DNA of 64,000 nucleotides, from NCBI RefSeq assembly GCF_001666755.1, contig NZ_LZJC01000089.1, positions 1-64,000 on the forward strand. The letters run 5' to 3'. Below are positions 1 through 9,293 of the stretch, in pieces. The number at the start of each line of letters is the position of its first letter. Position 1 is the first letter of the stretch. The DNA is from Mycobacterium sp. E1214. GTDB taxonomy: Bacteria > Actinomycetota > Actinomycetes > Mycobacteriales > Mycobacteriaceae. Position numbers and translations under genes: made by a program. The notes beneath the pieces were generated by a model. The model was not told where the DNA came from, searched no databases, and worked only from the letters and a program-made list of their open reading frames with translations.

Positions 1-515
1 GTGGCTGGGCGCGGGCCCGCCGCGACCAGGTTGAGGTGCGCGGCGACCTGGCCCGCGGTGAGGGTGTCGCCGTACCCGGTCCAGAAGGTCCCGGCCGGAC
101 CGCCGAACGCATGCAGCACCAGATCCGCATCCATCCGCAGCACCGACGACGTCCGCGGCAGCCGTTGCAGCAGCCCGTCACTGCTTTCGGCCAGCGGTGC
201 CCGCACCACACACACCAGTTCGGTCCATCCGGAAAGCACGTTGGCGTGGGTGACTTCCGGCCGGCGGATCAGCGCCTCCGCGAGGCGCGGCAGGTCGTCG
301 GGCTTGGCGTGCAGGCGAACGACCCACTGGCACTCGCTGTACACCAGTGGGTTGACCACGCCGACCACCCGCAACACCCCGTCGCGGCGCAGCTTGCGGT
401 AGCGGCGGGCGACCGTCTGTTCCGGCGCCGACAGGACGTCGGCGATCCGCCGAAACGATTCCCGTGGAGAGACCTGCAGGGCGTGCACAATCTGGCCGTC
501 CAACGGCTCCATCAT
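1..515 (-). CDS. Lrp/AsnC-family transcriptional regulator, 3' end cut by window edge
   Basis: Reading the minus strand from the double ATG at 515/512 gives a frame without stops to the left edge. It begins MMEPLDGQIVHALQVSPR and continues with a helix-turn-helix (SFRRIADVLSAPEQTVARRY) and a second, ligand-binding-type segment (PEVTHANVLSGWTELVCVVRAP). This is the layout of Lrp/AsnC regulators, which respond to amino acids or related metabolites. About 171 residues are visible. Since further RAM-like sequence (TFWTGYGDTLTAGQVAAHL) follows, it may be the longer two-module actinobacterial type. It diverges from the oxidoreductase at 646, with 130 bp between them that could hold shared control sites. 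The family call is confident; the target is unknown. Confidence 0.8.
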   Translation of the reverse strand, partial: MMEPLDGQIVHALQVSPRESFRRIADVLSAPEQTVARRYRKLRRDGVLRVVGVVNPLVYSECQWVVRLHAKPDDLPRLAEALIRRPEVTHANVLSGWTELVCVVRAPLAESSDGLLQRLPRTSSVLRMDADLVLHAFGGPAGTFWTGYGDTLTAGQVAAHLNLVAAGPRPA

Positions 516-645
516 GACGATAACGGTACGCAGTCGGCACTCGCATCGCCGTTTACTACACACATGGGCCGTGAGACTGGCCACCGGTCGCCGGCCGCGG
601 CGACCCTGGGATGGTCCACGAAGCACCACCCGAAGGGGCACCGCC

Positions 646-1503
646 ATGAAGATCGGAATCGGTCTGCCGAATCACATCGCCGGCGTTCCGGGGCCGATGC
701 TCGCCCACTGGGCACGCCGAGCCGAGCAGCGGGGATTCGAATCCGTGACCACCATCGACCGGTTGGTCTATCCCAGCATCGACTCCGTGATCGCGCTGTC
801 CGTGGCGGCGTCGGCCAGCACCGCGCTGGTCCTGGTGACCAACGTGTTGCTGACGCCGCTGTACCCGACGCTGGTCTTGGCCAAGCAGCTGGCCGGCCTG
901 GCCGACGCGGCGGGCAACCGGCTGGTCGTCGGGATCGGCGTCGGCTCCCGAGAGGACGACTACGTCGCCGCCGGGGTGCCCTACACCGAGCGCGGGCGCG
1001 TCCTGGACGAACAGGTGTCGGTGCTGCGCAGGGTCTGGACCGGGGAGCCGGTCGGCAACGGCACCGCGCTGTGCCCGGCCCCGGTGGACATTCCGCTGCT
1101 CTTCGGCGGCCGAGCGCGGGCGACGGTGCGGCGGGCGATCACCATGGGCGACGGTTGGGTGGCGGGCGCGCTGCGCGACTACCCGATGCAAACGGCGTTC
1201 GCCGACGAGATCCGGGCCGGCTGGCGAAAGGCCGGCCGCGCCGGCGAACCCCGGTTCCACGCGGCGGCGAACTTCGCATTGGGCGGGGCCGACGTCACCC
1301 AAGCCGGCCGCGAGCATGTCGCCCGCTACTACGGATTCAAGCCCGACTACGCCGCGCTCAACGTCGCCGACCTCGTGTGTTCGGCCAAGGACGCGCGCGA
1401 CACCGTCCAGGCGTACCGGGACCTGGGGTTCGACCGGTTGTTGTTCCACCCCACCGTCGCATCGCTGGACCAGGTCGACCGCCTCGCCGACGCGGTGCTG
1501 TGA
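646..1503 (+). CDS. LLM-class flavin/F420-dependent oxidoreductase
   Basis: A 285-residue luciferase-like protein beginning MKIGIGLPNHIAGVPG. It shows the family landmarks: an N-terminal beta strand MKIGIGLP, the RRAEQRGFESVTTIDR segment, the LAKQLAGLADAAGNRLVVGIGVGSREDDY segment, and a C-terminal DTVQAYRDLGFDRLLFHP strand. Such enzymes use FMN or, in mycobacteria often, coenzyme F420 to oxidise or reduce small organic substrates in the cytoplasm. The start at 646 is preceded by GAAGGGG, a usable ribosome binding site, and matches the family N-terminus. The dehydrogenase at 1539 follows after 35 bp, so the two are probably co-transcribed. Cofactor and substrate cannot be read from the sequence. 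Confidence 0.85.
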   Translation: MKIGIGLPNHIAGVPGPMLAHWARRAEQRGFESVTTIDRLVYPSIDSVIALSVAASASTALVLVTNVLLTPLYPTLVLAKQLAGLADAAGNRLVVGIGVGSREDDYVAAGVPYTERGRVLDEQVSVLRRVWTGEPVGNGTALCPAPVDIPLLFGGRARATVRRAITMGDGWVAGALRDYPMQTAFADEIRAGWRKAGRAGEPRFHAAANFALGGADVTQAGREHVARYYGFKPDYAALNVADLVCSAKDARDTVQAYRDLGFDRLLFHPTVASLDQVDRLADAVL

Positions 1504-1538
1504 CCGCCCCCGCTCGCTCGGTGCGGAATGATGGATGC

Positions 1539-2504
1539 GTGACGGTGCAGAGGCTCGACGATGTGCTGCGGATCGGTGCCCTGGAGCCGACGCTCGAGGC
1601 GGAGCTGACGGCGCGCTACGAGATCGCGCAGCTGCCCGACGGCCCGGGACGCGCCGAGTTCCTCGCCGCGCATGCGCAGGACGTGCGGGCGGTGCTGACC
1701 TCGGGGTCGCCGGGTGTCGACGCGGCCACCATGGCGTCGCTGCCCAACCTCGCGGTGATCGTCAACAACGGCGCCGGCGTCGACCAGATCGACCTGGCCG
1801 CCGCGCGCCGCCACGGCATCGGCGTGAGCAACACCCCGGACGTGCTCTCCGACACCGTCGCCGACACGGCCGTCGGCCTGGTCCTCATGACGCTGCGGCG
1901 CTTCGGCGCGGCCGACCGGTACGTGCGGGCGGGCCGTTGGGTGCGCGACGGCCCGTTCCCCTACGCCCGCGACGTCAGCGGGTTGCAGGTCGGCATCCTC
2001 GGACTGGGCCGCATCGGCTCGGCGATCGCCACCCGGCTGCTCGGCTTCGACTGCGCCATCGCCTACCACAACCGGCACCGCGTCGACGGGTCCCCGTTTC
2101 GCTACGCGGAGTCGCCGGCCGAGCTGGCCGAGTCCGTCGACGTGCTCGTCGTCGCCACCACGGGCAGCCCCAATACCCACCACCTGGTCGACCGGGCCGT
2201 GCTGCGCGCCCTGGGCCCCGACGGTTACCTGATCAACATCGCGCGCGGCAGCGTCGTCGACCAGGACGCTCTGGTCGAACTGCTCGCCGGCGGCGGGCTG
2301 GCCGGCGCCGGGTTGGACGTCTTCGCCGACGAACCCGAGGTGCCCCGCGAGCTGCTGGACCTGGACAACGTGGTGTTGTTCCCCCATATCGGCAGTGCCA
2401 CGGGGCGCACCCGGCGCGCGATGGCGTTGCTGACGATCCGCAATCTCGAGAGCTACCTGGACACCGGGGAGCTGGTGACACCGGTCCTGCGACCGCGCGG
2501 TTGA
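1539..2504 (+). CDS. D-isomer-specific 2-hydroxyacid dehydrogenase
   Basis: A 321-residue NAD(P)-dependent dehydrogenase of the glyoxylate/hydroxypyruvate reductase type, which interconverts 2-oxo and 2-hydroxy acids. The dinucleotide fold carries GILGLGRIG near residues 152-160. The catalytic triad is visible as Arg236 (INIARGSVVD), Glu265 (DEPEVP) and His283 (FPHIGSAT). The GTG at 1539 is chosen because it gives the family's usual length; the same frame stays open far upstream but only as high-GC read-through of the preceding gene. It follows the luciferase-like gene by 35 bp and converges on the MarR gene. The family call is firm; the natural substrate is not known. Confidence 0.9.
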   Translation: MTVQRLDDVLRIGALEPTLEAELTARYEIAQLPDGPGRAEFLAAHAQDVRAVLTSGSPGVDAATMASLPNLAVIVNNGAGVDQIDLAAARRHGIGVSNTPDVLSDTVADTAVGLVLMTLRRFGAADRYVRAGRWVRDGPFPYARDVSGLQVGILGLGRIGSAIATRLLGFDCAIAYHNRHRVDGSPFRYAESPAELAESVDVLVVATTGSPNTHHLVDRAVLRALGPDGYLINIARGSVVDQDALVELLAGGGLAGAGLDVFADEPEVPRELLDLDNVVLFPHIGSATGRTRRAMALLTIRNLESYLDTGELVTPVLRPRG

Positions 2505-2520
2505 GGCGGCGGCTCCCGCG

Positions 2521-2985
2521 TCACTGCTCGGGCGAGGTCGCGATCTGCACCAGTCGCCGCAGGATGGGCAGCGCCACCTGCGCCGCCAGCCACAGTGCCA
2601 GCTCGTCCTCCGAGGACAACCGCGTGAGCAGTTCGGCGAGGCGTTCGCGGCGCCCCTCGGCGCGCCGCGCCCATAGTTCCTCGCCCGACTTGCTGATCGC
2701 GACCAAGGCGGCGCGGCCGTCGTCGGGATCCCGCAGACGCTCCAACAGACCCTGGCGTTCCATCCGCTGCACGAGCTGCGTCATGGCGGGCTGGCTGGTG
2801 TCCTCCGCGGCCGCCAGGGCGGTCAGCCGCATGGGGCCCTCTCGCGTGACACGGTTGAGCACCAGCACCGCGCTCGGGCTGAGGTCCTTGCGATTCGGCA
2901 GCAGGTAGCGCCAGGTCAGGTCGTTACCGGCGTCGATCACCCCGAAGATCGCGTCGACGCTGCCGGCGCCCGGTCCGTCCTGCAT
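2521..2985 (-). CDS. MarR-family transcriptional regulator
   Basis: A 154-residue winged-helix regulator. Helix-turn-helix and wing are seen in LTALAAAEDTSQPAMTQLVQ and GLLERLRDPDDGRAALVAIS, where the D-x-R wing motif (DPDDGR) is typical of MarR proteins. These usually repress a neighbouring gene and are released by small phenolic or lipophilic ligands. The ATG at 2985 is preferred over an upstream start at 3081 because the extra 32 residues look unlike the family. The gene converges on the dehydrogenase, with stops 17 bp apart. Its upstream region holds the imperfect inverted sequence ATCACGTATGCGAT (2999-3012), which might be its own operator. Confidence 0.85.
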   Translation of the reverse strand: MQDGPGAGSVDAIFGVIDAGNDLTWRYLLPNRKDLSPSAVLVLNRVTREGPMRLTALAAAEDTSQPAMTQLVQRMERQGLLERLRDPDDGRAALVAISKSGEELWARRAEGRRERLAELLTRLSSEDELALWLAAQVALPILRRLVQIATSPEQ

Positions 2986-3117
2986 GCCCGGATTTATATC
3001 ACGTATGCGATGCAGGCGGTCTGAGCTGGCGCGATCCCTGGGGCCATGGGCGCGGGCAGCGCGGTGGAGTCGGTACGGCAATAGTGTTGTGGCCGAAGCG
3101 ATACGCCGATCACGTTA

Positions 3118-3597
3118 ATGGCCTGTCCCCAACTGGGTATGCGGCTTGCCATGAGCCCACTAACGTCCGAGACCGCCCTGCGGTTGACGCTTGCCGGACC
3201 CGCCAGTCCCGACACCGCGGCGGAATGGCGCCGGGCCCTGCAGCGGTGGCTGCGCCACGAGGTGCGGATGTCGGCTGAGGTGCTCGACGACGTCGTCCTG
3301 GGAGTCAACGAGGCGCTGGCCAATTGCGTCGAGCACGCGTATCACGCCGGAATCGGCGTCATGAAGCTGCAAGCCAGCTACGACCCTCGCGCGGAGTCGA
3401 TCCGCGTCTGCGTCAGCGACCGCGGCAACTGGCAGCGGCCCTCGCCGAAGAAAGCCAACGACCCCCGCGCCTCGCGCGGCATCATGCTGATGCACGGCCT
3501 CGCCGACCACTGCACCATTCACGCCCGGCCGAACGGCACGAGCGTCTACCTCGACTACGCGACCGAACCCGACGCGGTGGCCGAGCGGTCGCTGTGA
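3118..3597 (+). CDS. RsbW-like anti-sigma factor / GHKL serine kinase
   Basis: A 159-residue single-domain GHKL ATPase of the RsbW/SpoIIAB type. The N box is VNEALANCVEHAY (Glu65, Asn69), the G1 box is SDRG (Asp101-Gly103), and the G2 region is RASRGIMLMHGLAD. Relatives bind and inactivate a sigma factor or phosphorylate an anti-anti-sigma partner. No sigma factor or STAS-domain gene lies beside it, so its partner is elsewhere. The start could be 3118, 3139 or 3151; none has a convincing ribosome binding site, and the last would begin MSPLTSETALRL. The domain call is firm; the role as anti-sigma factor is inferred from the family. Confidence 0.78.
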   Translation: MACPQLGMRLAMSPLTSETALRLTLAGPASPDTAAEWRRALQRWLRHEVRMSAEVLDDVVLGVNEALANCVEHAYHAGIGVMKLQASYDPRAESIRVCVSDRGNWQRPSPKKANDPRASRGIMLMHGLADHCTIHARPNGTSVYLDYATEPDAVAERSL

Positions 3598-3728
3598 AGG
3601 CGCCCCGCCGGGCGCTGTGACGACTGGGCCCGCGCTGTGGCCAGACTAACGGCGCAGATCATGCTGCCGGCACGCCAGAAACGGGTATAGCTGCGGTTCG
3701 TCGGCCGCACACACGCGAGGGATCAACC

Positions 3729-4547
3729 ATGAGTCAGACCATCCAGCGGCAGCTCGGCAAGACCGACAGCCCGATCGAGGACGAGCTCGAAGACGCCTTC
3801 ACCCGGATGCTGACCGAGGGCACCCAGCGCCTGCACCGCAGCTGGCGGGGCGTCCTGGTCACCGGGTTCTTCGGCGGCACGGAGGTGGCGCTCGGGGTGC
3901 TCGCCTATCTGGCGGTGCTGGACGCCACCCATCAGCCGTTGCTGGCCGGTCTGGCGTTCTCGATCGGCTTCCTCGCGCTGTTGTTGGGCCGCAGCGAGCT
4001 GTTCACCGAGGGCTTCATCATCCCGGTGGTCACCGTCGCCGCCAAGCGGGCGAGCGCCGCCCAGCTGCTCAAGCTGTGGGGCGGCACCATGTTCGCCAAC
4101 CTGGTCGGCGGCTGGGTCATCATGTCGCTGATCGCGACGGGTTTCCCGCAACTGCACGCCCAGATGATCGAATCGGGCACCCACTTCGCCACGGCGCCGC
4201 TGTCGTGGCAGAGCATGTCGCTGGCGGTGCTCGGCGGCATGGTGATCACGTTGATGACCCGCATGCAGCACGGCACCGACTCGGTGCCCGCCAAGATCGC
4301 CGCGGCCGTCGCGGCGGCGTTCCTGCTCGCCGGGCTGCGGCTGTTCCACTCGATCCTGGATTCGCTGCTGATCTTCGGGGCGCTCGCCACCGGAAAGGCG
4401 CCGTTCGGATACCTCGACTGGCTGGGCTGGTTCGGCTACGCGGTGGTCGGCAACGTGATCGGGGGGTTGCTGTTCGTGACGCTGCTGCGGTTGCTGCGCA
4501 GCAAGGACCGGCTGGAAGAGGAACGCGCCGAGGCCGAAGCGTCCTGA
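3729..4547 (+). CDS. Formate/nitrite transporter (FNT) family membrane protein
   Basis: A 272-residue integral membrane protein with six hydrophobic segments, after an acidic N-terminal stretch of about 35 residues (IEDELEDAFTRML). FNT channels pass small monovalent anions such as formate, nitrite or hydrosulfide. The longer N-terminus and the LLLGRSELFTEGFIIPV segment resemble the YfdC-like branch rather than FocA. No formate dehydrogenase or nitrite reductase gene is near, so the anion is not predictable. The ATG at 3729 is preceded by GAGGGATCAACC. The sequence GGGTATAG at 3683-3690 looks like a -10 element, but I find no matching -35. It converges on the iron-sulfur protein gene, 10 bp away. 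Confidence 0.85.
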   Translation: MSQTIQRQLGKTDSPIEDELEDAFTRMLTEGTQRLHRSWRGVLVTGFFGGTEVALGVLAYLAVLDATHQPLLAGLAFSIGFLALLLGRSELFTEGFIIPVVTVAAKRASAAQLLKLWGGTMFANLVGGWVIMSLIATGFPQLHAQMIESGTHFATAPLSWQSMSLAVLGGMVITLMTRMQHGTDSVPAKIAAAVAAAFLLAGLRLFHSILDSLLIFGALATGKAPFGYLDWLGWFGYAVVGNVIGGLLFVTLLRLLRSKDRLEEERAEAEAS

Positions 4548-4557
4548 GCCGCGGGGG

Positions 4558-5589
4558 TCAGCGCGCCCCCATCCCGCCGTCGACGACCTTGACCCGCTTG
4601 TGCGGATACCGGCGCCGGGCGTGGGCCTCGGCCGCCGAGTTGGGTAGCACGTACAGCGTTTCCTTCTTGTCCTGCAGCGGTTTGAGCACCAGGTCCATGA
4701 AGCCCTTGCGGTCGTCGAGGTAGGGCTCGATGACGTCCTCCCCGGCCGGGCACACGGCAAGGCAGTAGGCGGCCTTGTAGTTCGGTTTGAACGCCAGGCT
4801 CTGCCACATGGAGGCGTTCTCCGAATCGCTGACCCGCGACCGGAAGTCGGTTTTGTCCGCGCTGTCGGCGATGGTCTGGACGTAGTCGGTGAAGCCGCCC
4901 ATGAACTCGCGATAGTTGTGTACCGAGCAGGCCTGCCAGTCGAATTCGCCGTTCTTGCCGATCGCGCCGACCGGGCACGCGGCGACGCAGAGCTTGCATT
5001 CCAGGCAGGGGCTGTAGTCCAGCGGTTCGCCGTAGTCGCTGACGGGTGCGTCCACCAGGATGGTGCCCAGCAGGATGAAGTTGCCGAACTTCGGGTGTAT
5101 CACGTTGCGGTGAATGCCCATGACGCCGAGCCCCGACGCCACGGCGACGGGCTTGTGCGCGACCACCCAGATCCTGCCCGGGAAGTTATCCATCTCCATC
5201 GGGAACGTGGCCGACGGGTTCAGCGCGCGATAGCCGGCGTCCTGCAACTGGCGGACGATGCGGTACGCCGCCTCGTTGAGCAACTCGCCGCTGCGATGGA
5301 ACTCCTGGTTGGCGACGCTGCGCGCCGACGACCGCACGTTGTCCCGGTTCATCTTGACGACCAGCGCGATGTAGCTGCGGGTACCGGGGAGTGCCGCCTC
5401 GACGTGGTCGACCTCCGACGCCAGCGCGGCGTTGTCCACGCTGGCGAAGGCGACGTCGTCGGCGCCGGCGGCCAGGCAGAGCTCCCGCAACCACCCGGCG
5501 TCGATGGTCCCGGGTCGCTGCGATCGCCGGGACCGCACCTTGCGCACCGTCGGGTGCTCCGCCAGTCGCGCCGGAAGTCTGTCGACCAT
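4558..5589 (-). CDS. 4Fe-4S binding protein related to epoxyqueuosine reductase (QueG)
   Basis: A 343-residue cytoplasmic protein. It has a flavin/cobalamin-reductase-like N-terminal half and a ferredoxin motif CLECKLCVAACP (Cys195, 198, 201, 205), followed by a second cysteine set (AYCLAVCPAGEDV) about 70 residues later. This architecture is shared with QueG and reductive dehalogenases. The spacing of the second cluster, C-x3-CP, and the wide insert differ from true QueG, so I call it only QueG-like. The start is the ATG at 5589; a TTG at 5607 would add six residues. Just upstream lies GGTATAGTACACAATACC (5594-5611), whose ends are inverted repeats and which could be an operator. Confidence 0.75.
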   Translation of the reverse strand: MVDRLPARLAEHPTVRKVRSRRSQRPGTIDAGWLRELCLAAGADDVAFASVDNAALASEVDHVEAALPGTRSYIALVVKMNRDNVRSSARSVANQEFHRSGELLNEAAYRIVRQLQDAGYRALNPSATFPMEMDNFPGRIWVVAHKPVAVASGLGVMGIHRNVIHPKFGNFILLGTILVDAPVSDYGEPLDYSPCLECKLCVAACPVGAIGKNGEFDWQACSVHNYREFMGGFTDYVQTIADSADKTDFRSRVSDSENASMWQSLAFKPNYKAAYCLAVCPAGEDVIEPYLDDRKGFMDLVLKPLQDKKETLYVLPNSAAEAHARRRYPHKRVKVVDGGMGAR

Positions 5590-5666
5590 GCTGGGTATAG
5601 TACACAATACCTAGATGGATGGCGCCGTTCGGCGCGTGGTTCGCGGGGAATTGCCTGGGGCGTGGC

Positions 5667-7022
5667 TCAGGTGCCGACTGCGCGCTCCAAGTCTTTCAGC
5701 GACGTCTCCAGGTGGCCGAGCAGCCGCTGCAAGTGCGGAACACTGCGCCGGCAGCCGACGAGCCCGAAGTCGAGATTGTCGGCGTTGTTGGTCACCGTGA
5801 TGTTGACCGCCTGCCCGTCGAGCGGGATCGACAGCGGATAGTTCCCGTCCAGGCGCGCACCCCGCCAGTACAGCGGCTCCGGACGCCCCGCCGAAACGTT
5901 CGAGATGACGATGTTGAACGGGGGCGACGCGGCCGAGAGGTAACCGGGAAGCAGGCCGAAGAACAGCCCGCCGATGTTCATGGCGGACAGGGCCAGCTGC
6001 TGCACCGACGGCAGCTGCCAGAACACCTCCTTGGTGTCCTGGATCGACGAGCTGATCACCTCGAGGCGCTTGCCTGCGTCGTCGAGGTCGGTGGCCAGGT
6101 TGCACAGGAAGGTGCCGACGTTGTTGCCCCCGCGGTCGTCGTCCTCCTTGCGGAGGTTGACCGGCACCATGGCCGTCAGCGGGGCGTCCGGCAGGGCGTC
6201 CTGCTCGATCAGGTAAGCGCGCAGGGCGCCCGCGGACATCGCCAGGATCACGTCGTTGACCGTCACCCCGGCGGCCTTCTTGACCGCCTTGATCCGCTCC
6301 AGCGACCACGACTGCGCCGCCACCCGTCGGGCCCCGCCGATGCGGACGTTGAACATGGTGCGAGGCGCCCGGAATGGCAGCGTCAGTTGCTGTTCGAGCA
6401 GGGCGGCCCGCGCGAGCTTGACGGTCGACGGCGCCAGCGCGAGCGCGGAGCTGGCGGTGCCCCCGATCTGTGACAGCAGCGACGGCCGTTGCTTGGGCTG
6501 GTGCTTGCGTGGCCCGATCTCCCACGGCACCCGCACCTCGTCGTCCGTGGCGTCGGGGGTGAAGGCGCGGTGCATCAGCTTCATCGCGGAGACGCCGTCC
6601 ATGAGGGAGTGATGGAACTTCGTGTACACGGCGTACCGGCCGTCCTGCAGACCCTCGACGAGGTGCGCCTCCCACATCGGCCGATGCCGGTCGAGCAGGC
6701 TGCCGTGCAGGCGGGACGTCAATTCCAACAAATCGCGCACCCGGCCCGGCTCGGGCAGGGCGGACCGGCGCAGGTGGTAGTCGAGCTCGACGTCCTTGTC
6801 GAGCGACCAGGCGACGTTGGTGACGCCGCCGAGGAAGGCCGGATGCTTGCGGAAGGTGGGCTGAATGTCGGTGCGCTCGAGCATGGCCTGATACGACTCC
6901 CGCACGAAATGCGGCCCGGCGTCCTCGGGCGGCTCGAACAGCTGCAGCGAACCGACATGCATGGGGTGCTCGCGTGATTCACCGACGAGGAACAACGCGT
7001 CGATTGGGGATATCGCTTCCAT
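5667..7022 (-). CDS. Wax ester synthase / diacylglycerol acyltransferase (WS/DGAT)
   Basis: A 451-residue acyltransferase of the bacterial WS/DGAT (Tgs) family, which joins acyl-CoA to diacylglycerol or long alcohols to make triacylglycerol or wax esters at the membrane. The N-terminus MEAISPIDALFL is typical. The catalytic HHxxxDG motif is present as HHSLMDG at residues 137-143, and the downstream NISNVSAGRPEPLYWRGA type block (here IVISNVSAG) is intact. Mycobacteria carry many paralogues, so no numbered name can be given. The gene stands alone between the iron-sulfur gene and malQ. Length and motifs suggest a working enzyme. Confidence 0.93.
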   Translation of the reverse strand: MEAISPIDALFLVGESREHPMHVGSLQLFEPPEDAGPHFVRESYQAMLERTDIQPTFRKHPAFLGGVTNVAWSLDKDVELDYHLRRSALPEPGRVRDLLELTSRLHGSLLDRHRPMWEAHLVEGLQDGRYAVYTKFHHSLMDGVSAMKLMHRAFTPDATDDEVRVPWEIGPRKHQPKQRPSLLSQIGGTASSALALAPSTVKLARAALLEQQLTLPFRAPRTMFNVRIGGARRVAAQSWSLERIKAVKKAAGVTVNDVILAMSAGALRAYLIEQDALPDAPLTAMVPVNLRKEDDDRGGNNVGTFLCNLATDLDDAGKRLEVISSSIQDTKEVFWQLPSVQQLALSAMNIGGLFFGLLPGYLSAASPPFNIVISNVSAGRPEPLYWRGARLDGNYPLSIPLDGQAVNITVTNNADNLDFGLVGCRRSVPHLQRLLGHLETSLKDLERAVGT

Positions 7023-7140
7023 GTTGGTGCCCTCGTTTTCTTCCGGCCGCGCCGCCCACCTGCGAGACGATCTACTTCCTAATAGCCAAACCGGACGTAG
7101 CTCACACCCGAAATGCGCGGTCCGCTGCGCGGCCGCTCGG

Positions 7141-9135
7141 CTAACCCTTGGCGGCGTTCCGGGCGAAGGCGGCGACCACCTCGTCGACCCGCGGGTCGGC
7201 GCGCAGCTGCTCGAAGGTCTCGGTCAACGGGAGCCGCCAGTTCGGGTATTCGTCGACGGTGCCGGGCAGGTTCGGCTGGCGCGGCTCGGCGAGCACGTCG
7301 TACGGCGAGATCAGCTTCAACCGGCTGGGGGTCGCGGCGAGGAAGCGGTGCATCGCGACGATGATCGCCGACTCGTCGGGGTCGTCCCCGTCGAGCAGGC
7401 CCTCGGACCGCAACAGCGCCAACCACTCTTCGCGTTCCTTCGCGGCGGCCCGCTCTTCGGCGGGCACGTCCTTCAACAGCCCCAGCTCCGCCCGCACGCG
7501 CACGTGGTCGCCGCGCAGGAAACCGGCCGCGGTCGGCAGGTCGTGGGTGGAGAGGCTGGCGGCGGCGCGCGACGGCCACGCCGCCGACGGCAGCAGGGGC
7601 TGCTCGGGTGCCGCTTCGTCGCGGGTGAACCAGGACACCGCGCAGCCCAGCATCTCGTTGGCGGCCAGCGCCTCGGTGACCTCCGGCTCGACGGTCCCCA
7701 GGTCCTCGCCCACCACGGTGGCGTTGGCGCGGTGCGCTTCGGCCGCGAGCGCCGCCAGCATGATCTCGGCGTCGTAGTGCACGTACGTCCCCCGGTCGGG
7801 CCCGTCGCCCGGCGGAATCCACCACAGCCGCCACAGCCCGGCGACGTGGTCGATGCGCAGCCCGTCGGCGTGCGCCAGCACCGCCCGCAGCATGTCGCGG
7901 AAGGCGGCGTACCCGGTGGCGGCCAACCGGTCCGGACGCCACGGCGGCAGGCCCCAGTCCTGGCCGCGGGGGGTGAAGTTGTCCGGCGGCGCGCCGATGC
8001 TGGCCCCGGTCGCGAACAGGTCGGCGAGCGCCCAGGCGTCGGCCCCGTCGGCGTCCACGCCGACGGGCAGGTCATGCAGGACGCCGAGCGCCATGCCGGC
8101 GTCGCGGGCCGTGGCCCGCACGGCCGCGAGCTGTTCGGCGCATTGCTGCTGGACCCACGCGTGGAAGGCGACCCGCGGGGCCAGCTCCCGCCGGGCCGCC
8201 GTCACCGCGGCCCCGGCGACGTCGCGCAGCGGCTCCGGCCAGTGCGTCCAGCGCCCGCCGTGCCGCTCGGCGAGCGCGCAGTACGCGGCCCAGTCGGCCA
8301 AGCCCTGGGTGGCCGGGGACCCGTCCAGCGGGCTCGGTCGGCCCTCGCACCGCCACAGCAGCTCCAGCGCGGCGCGTTTGGCCGCCCACACGAGGTCGTA
8401 GTCGATGCGTTCGGTGGCCGGCGAGACGCGCAGCGCGTCGATCTCGGCGCGGGTGTCCGCGTCGGCGCGCTGGTAGGCGGCCAGGTCCTCGATGCGCAGC
8501 ACCAGCGGATTGGAGAATCGCCGGCTCGACGGCGTGTAGGGCGAGGGCTGCACGGGGTGCGTCGGCCCGGGCGCGTGCAGCGGGTTGAGCAGCACCGCGC
8601 CGGCTCCGTGCGTGGCGGCGGTCCACTTCACGAAGTCCCGCAGATCGCCGAGATCGCCGGCGCCCCAGGACGATTCGGACCGCAGCCCGTAGAGCTGCAG
8701 CATCCAGCCCCACGTCGCGGGGGTGGCCGGCACCTTCGGTGGCGCGGCCACCAGGGTCGCTTCCTGACCGTCGCGCAGGTGCAGTCGGTACCAGCCCACC
8801 GCAAGATCGCCCGGCAGCTCGTCGCGGACCTCGATCCGCTCGCCGTCCTCGCCGACCAGCGCCGTCGCCCCCTCGAGCGGCCTCGGCCCTTCGCCCACCC
8901 GTATTGCGATGGTGGGGGCCACCGCGCCGGCGCGGTCCAATTCGGCGAGCTTGTCCAGCTCGTGACGCCGGGCGGCTTCGTCGGAGGCGTCGACGTCGAG
9001 CAGCCCGAGCACCCGGATCACGACGTCGGCATCGACCTCGACCGGCTCGCGACGCTCGTTGCGGTAGGAGGTGGCGACCCCGTGCGCGGCGGTCAACCGG
9101 CGCAGGTCGTCGGGCACCGGTTTCGGTTGGGCCAT
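7141..9135 (-). CDS. malQ: 4-alpha-glucanotransferase (GH77, amylomaltase)
   Basis: A 664-residue GH77 enzyme that moves maltooligosaccharide units between alpha-1,4-glucans in glycogen and maltodextrin metabolism. Family blocks appear in order: SSWGAGDLGDLRDFV; GLRIDHVAGLWRLWWIP with the nucleophile Asp429; VVGEDLGTVEPEV with the acid/base Glu; and STHDLPTAAGF. The N-terminal roughly 130 residues match the actinobacterial MalQ extension. It is somewhat shorter than the roughly 720 residues usual in mycobacteria, but no motif is missing. It is monocistronic, flanked by the WS/DGAT gene and the PhoU gene, both on the same strand. Confidence 0.93.
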   Translation of the reverse strand: MAQPKPVPDDLRRLTAAHGVATSYRNERREPVEVDADVVIRVLGLLDVDASDEAARRHELDKLAELDRAGAVAPTIAIRVGEGPRPLEGATALVGEDGERIEVRDELPGDLAVGWYRLHLRDGQEATLVAAPPKVPATPATWGWMLQLYGLRSESSWGAGDLGDLRDFVKWTAATHGAGAVLLNPLHAPGPTHPVQPSPYTPSSRRFSNPLVLRIEDLAAYQRADADTRAEIDALRVSPATERIDYDLVWAAKRAALELLWRCEGRPSPLDGSPATQGLADWAAYCALAERHGGRWTHWPEPLRDVAGAAVTAARRELAPRVAFHAWVQQQCAEQLAAVRATARDAGMALGVLHDLPVGVDADGADAWALADLFATGASIGAPPDNFTPRGQDWGLPPWRPDRLAATGYAAFRDMLRAVLAHADGLRIDHVAGLWRLWWIPPGDGPDRGTYVHYDAEIMLAALAAEAHRANATVVGEDLGTVEPEVTEALAANEMLGCAVSWFTRDEAAPEQPLLPSAAWPSRAAASLSTHDLPTAAGFLRGDHVRVRAELGLLKDVPAEERAAAKEREEWLALLRSEGLLDGDDPDESAIIVAMHRFLAATPSRLKLISPYDVLAEPRQPNLPGTVDEYPNWRLPLTETFEQLRADPRVDEVVAAFARNAAKG

Positions 9136-9293
9136 CAGCGTGCCCGGCCCGGTTGAATGGATAGGACACCGGTGGGGCCGCCCAGCCGGCCTCGACGCGT
9201 GATCACACCGGCTGGTATACCCGAGCCGCGAGTTCTCACACCGCGGCCGGCAATGCGGTTGTCGGGCAACGGTTTACGCGCGGCCCAGCTGGC

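Noticed and set aside
36..1538. Long plus-strand open frame running into the 2-hydroxyacid dehydrogenase
   Set aside because: It is Arg/Gly/Pro-rich, overlaps the antisense AsnC gene and the luciferase-like gene, and is an artefact of high GC. The real gene starts at the GTG 1539.
3660..3728. SigF-type promoter before the FNT gene
   Set aside because: GGGTAT is present at 3683 but no GTTT-like -35 lies 15-17 bases upstream.
6961..9156. 731-codon plus-strand open frame opposite malQ
   Set aside because: It is the mirror of a certain GH77 gene; no motif, low-complexity composition.
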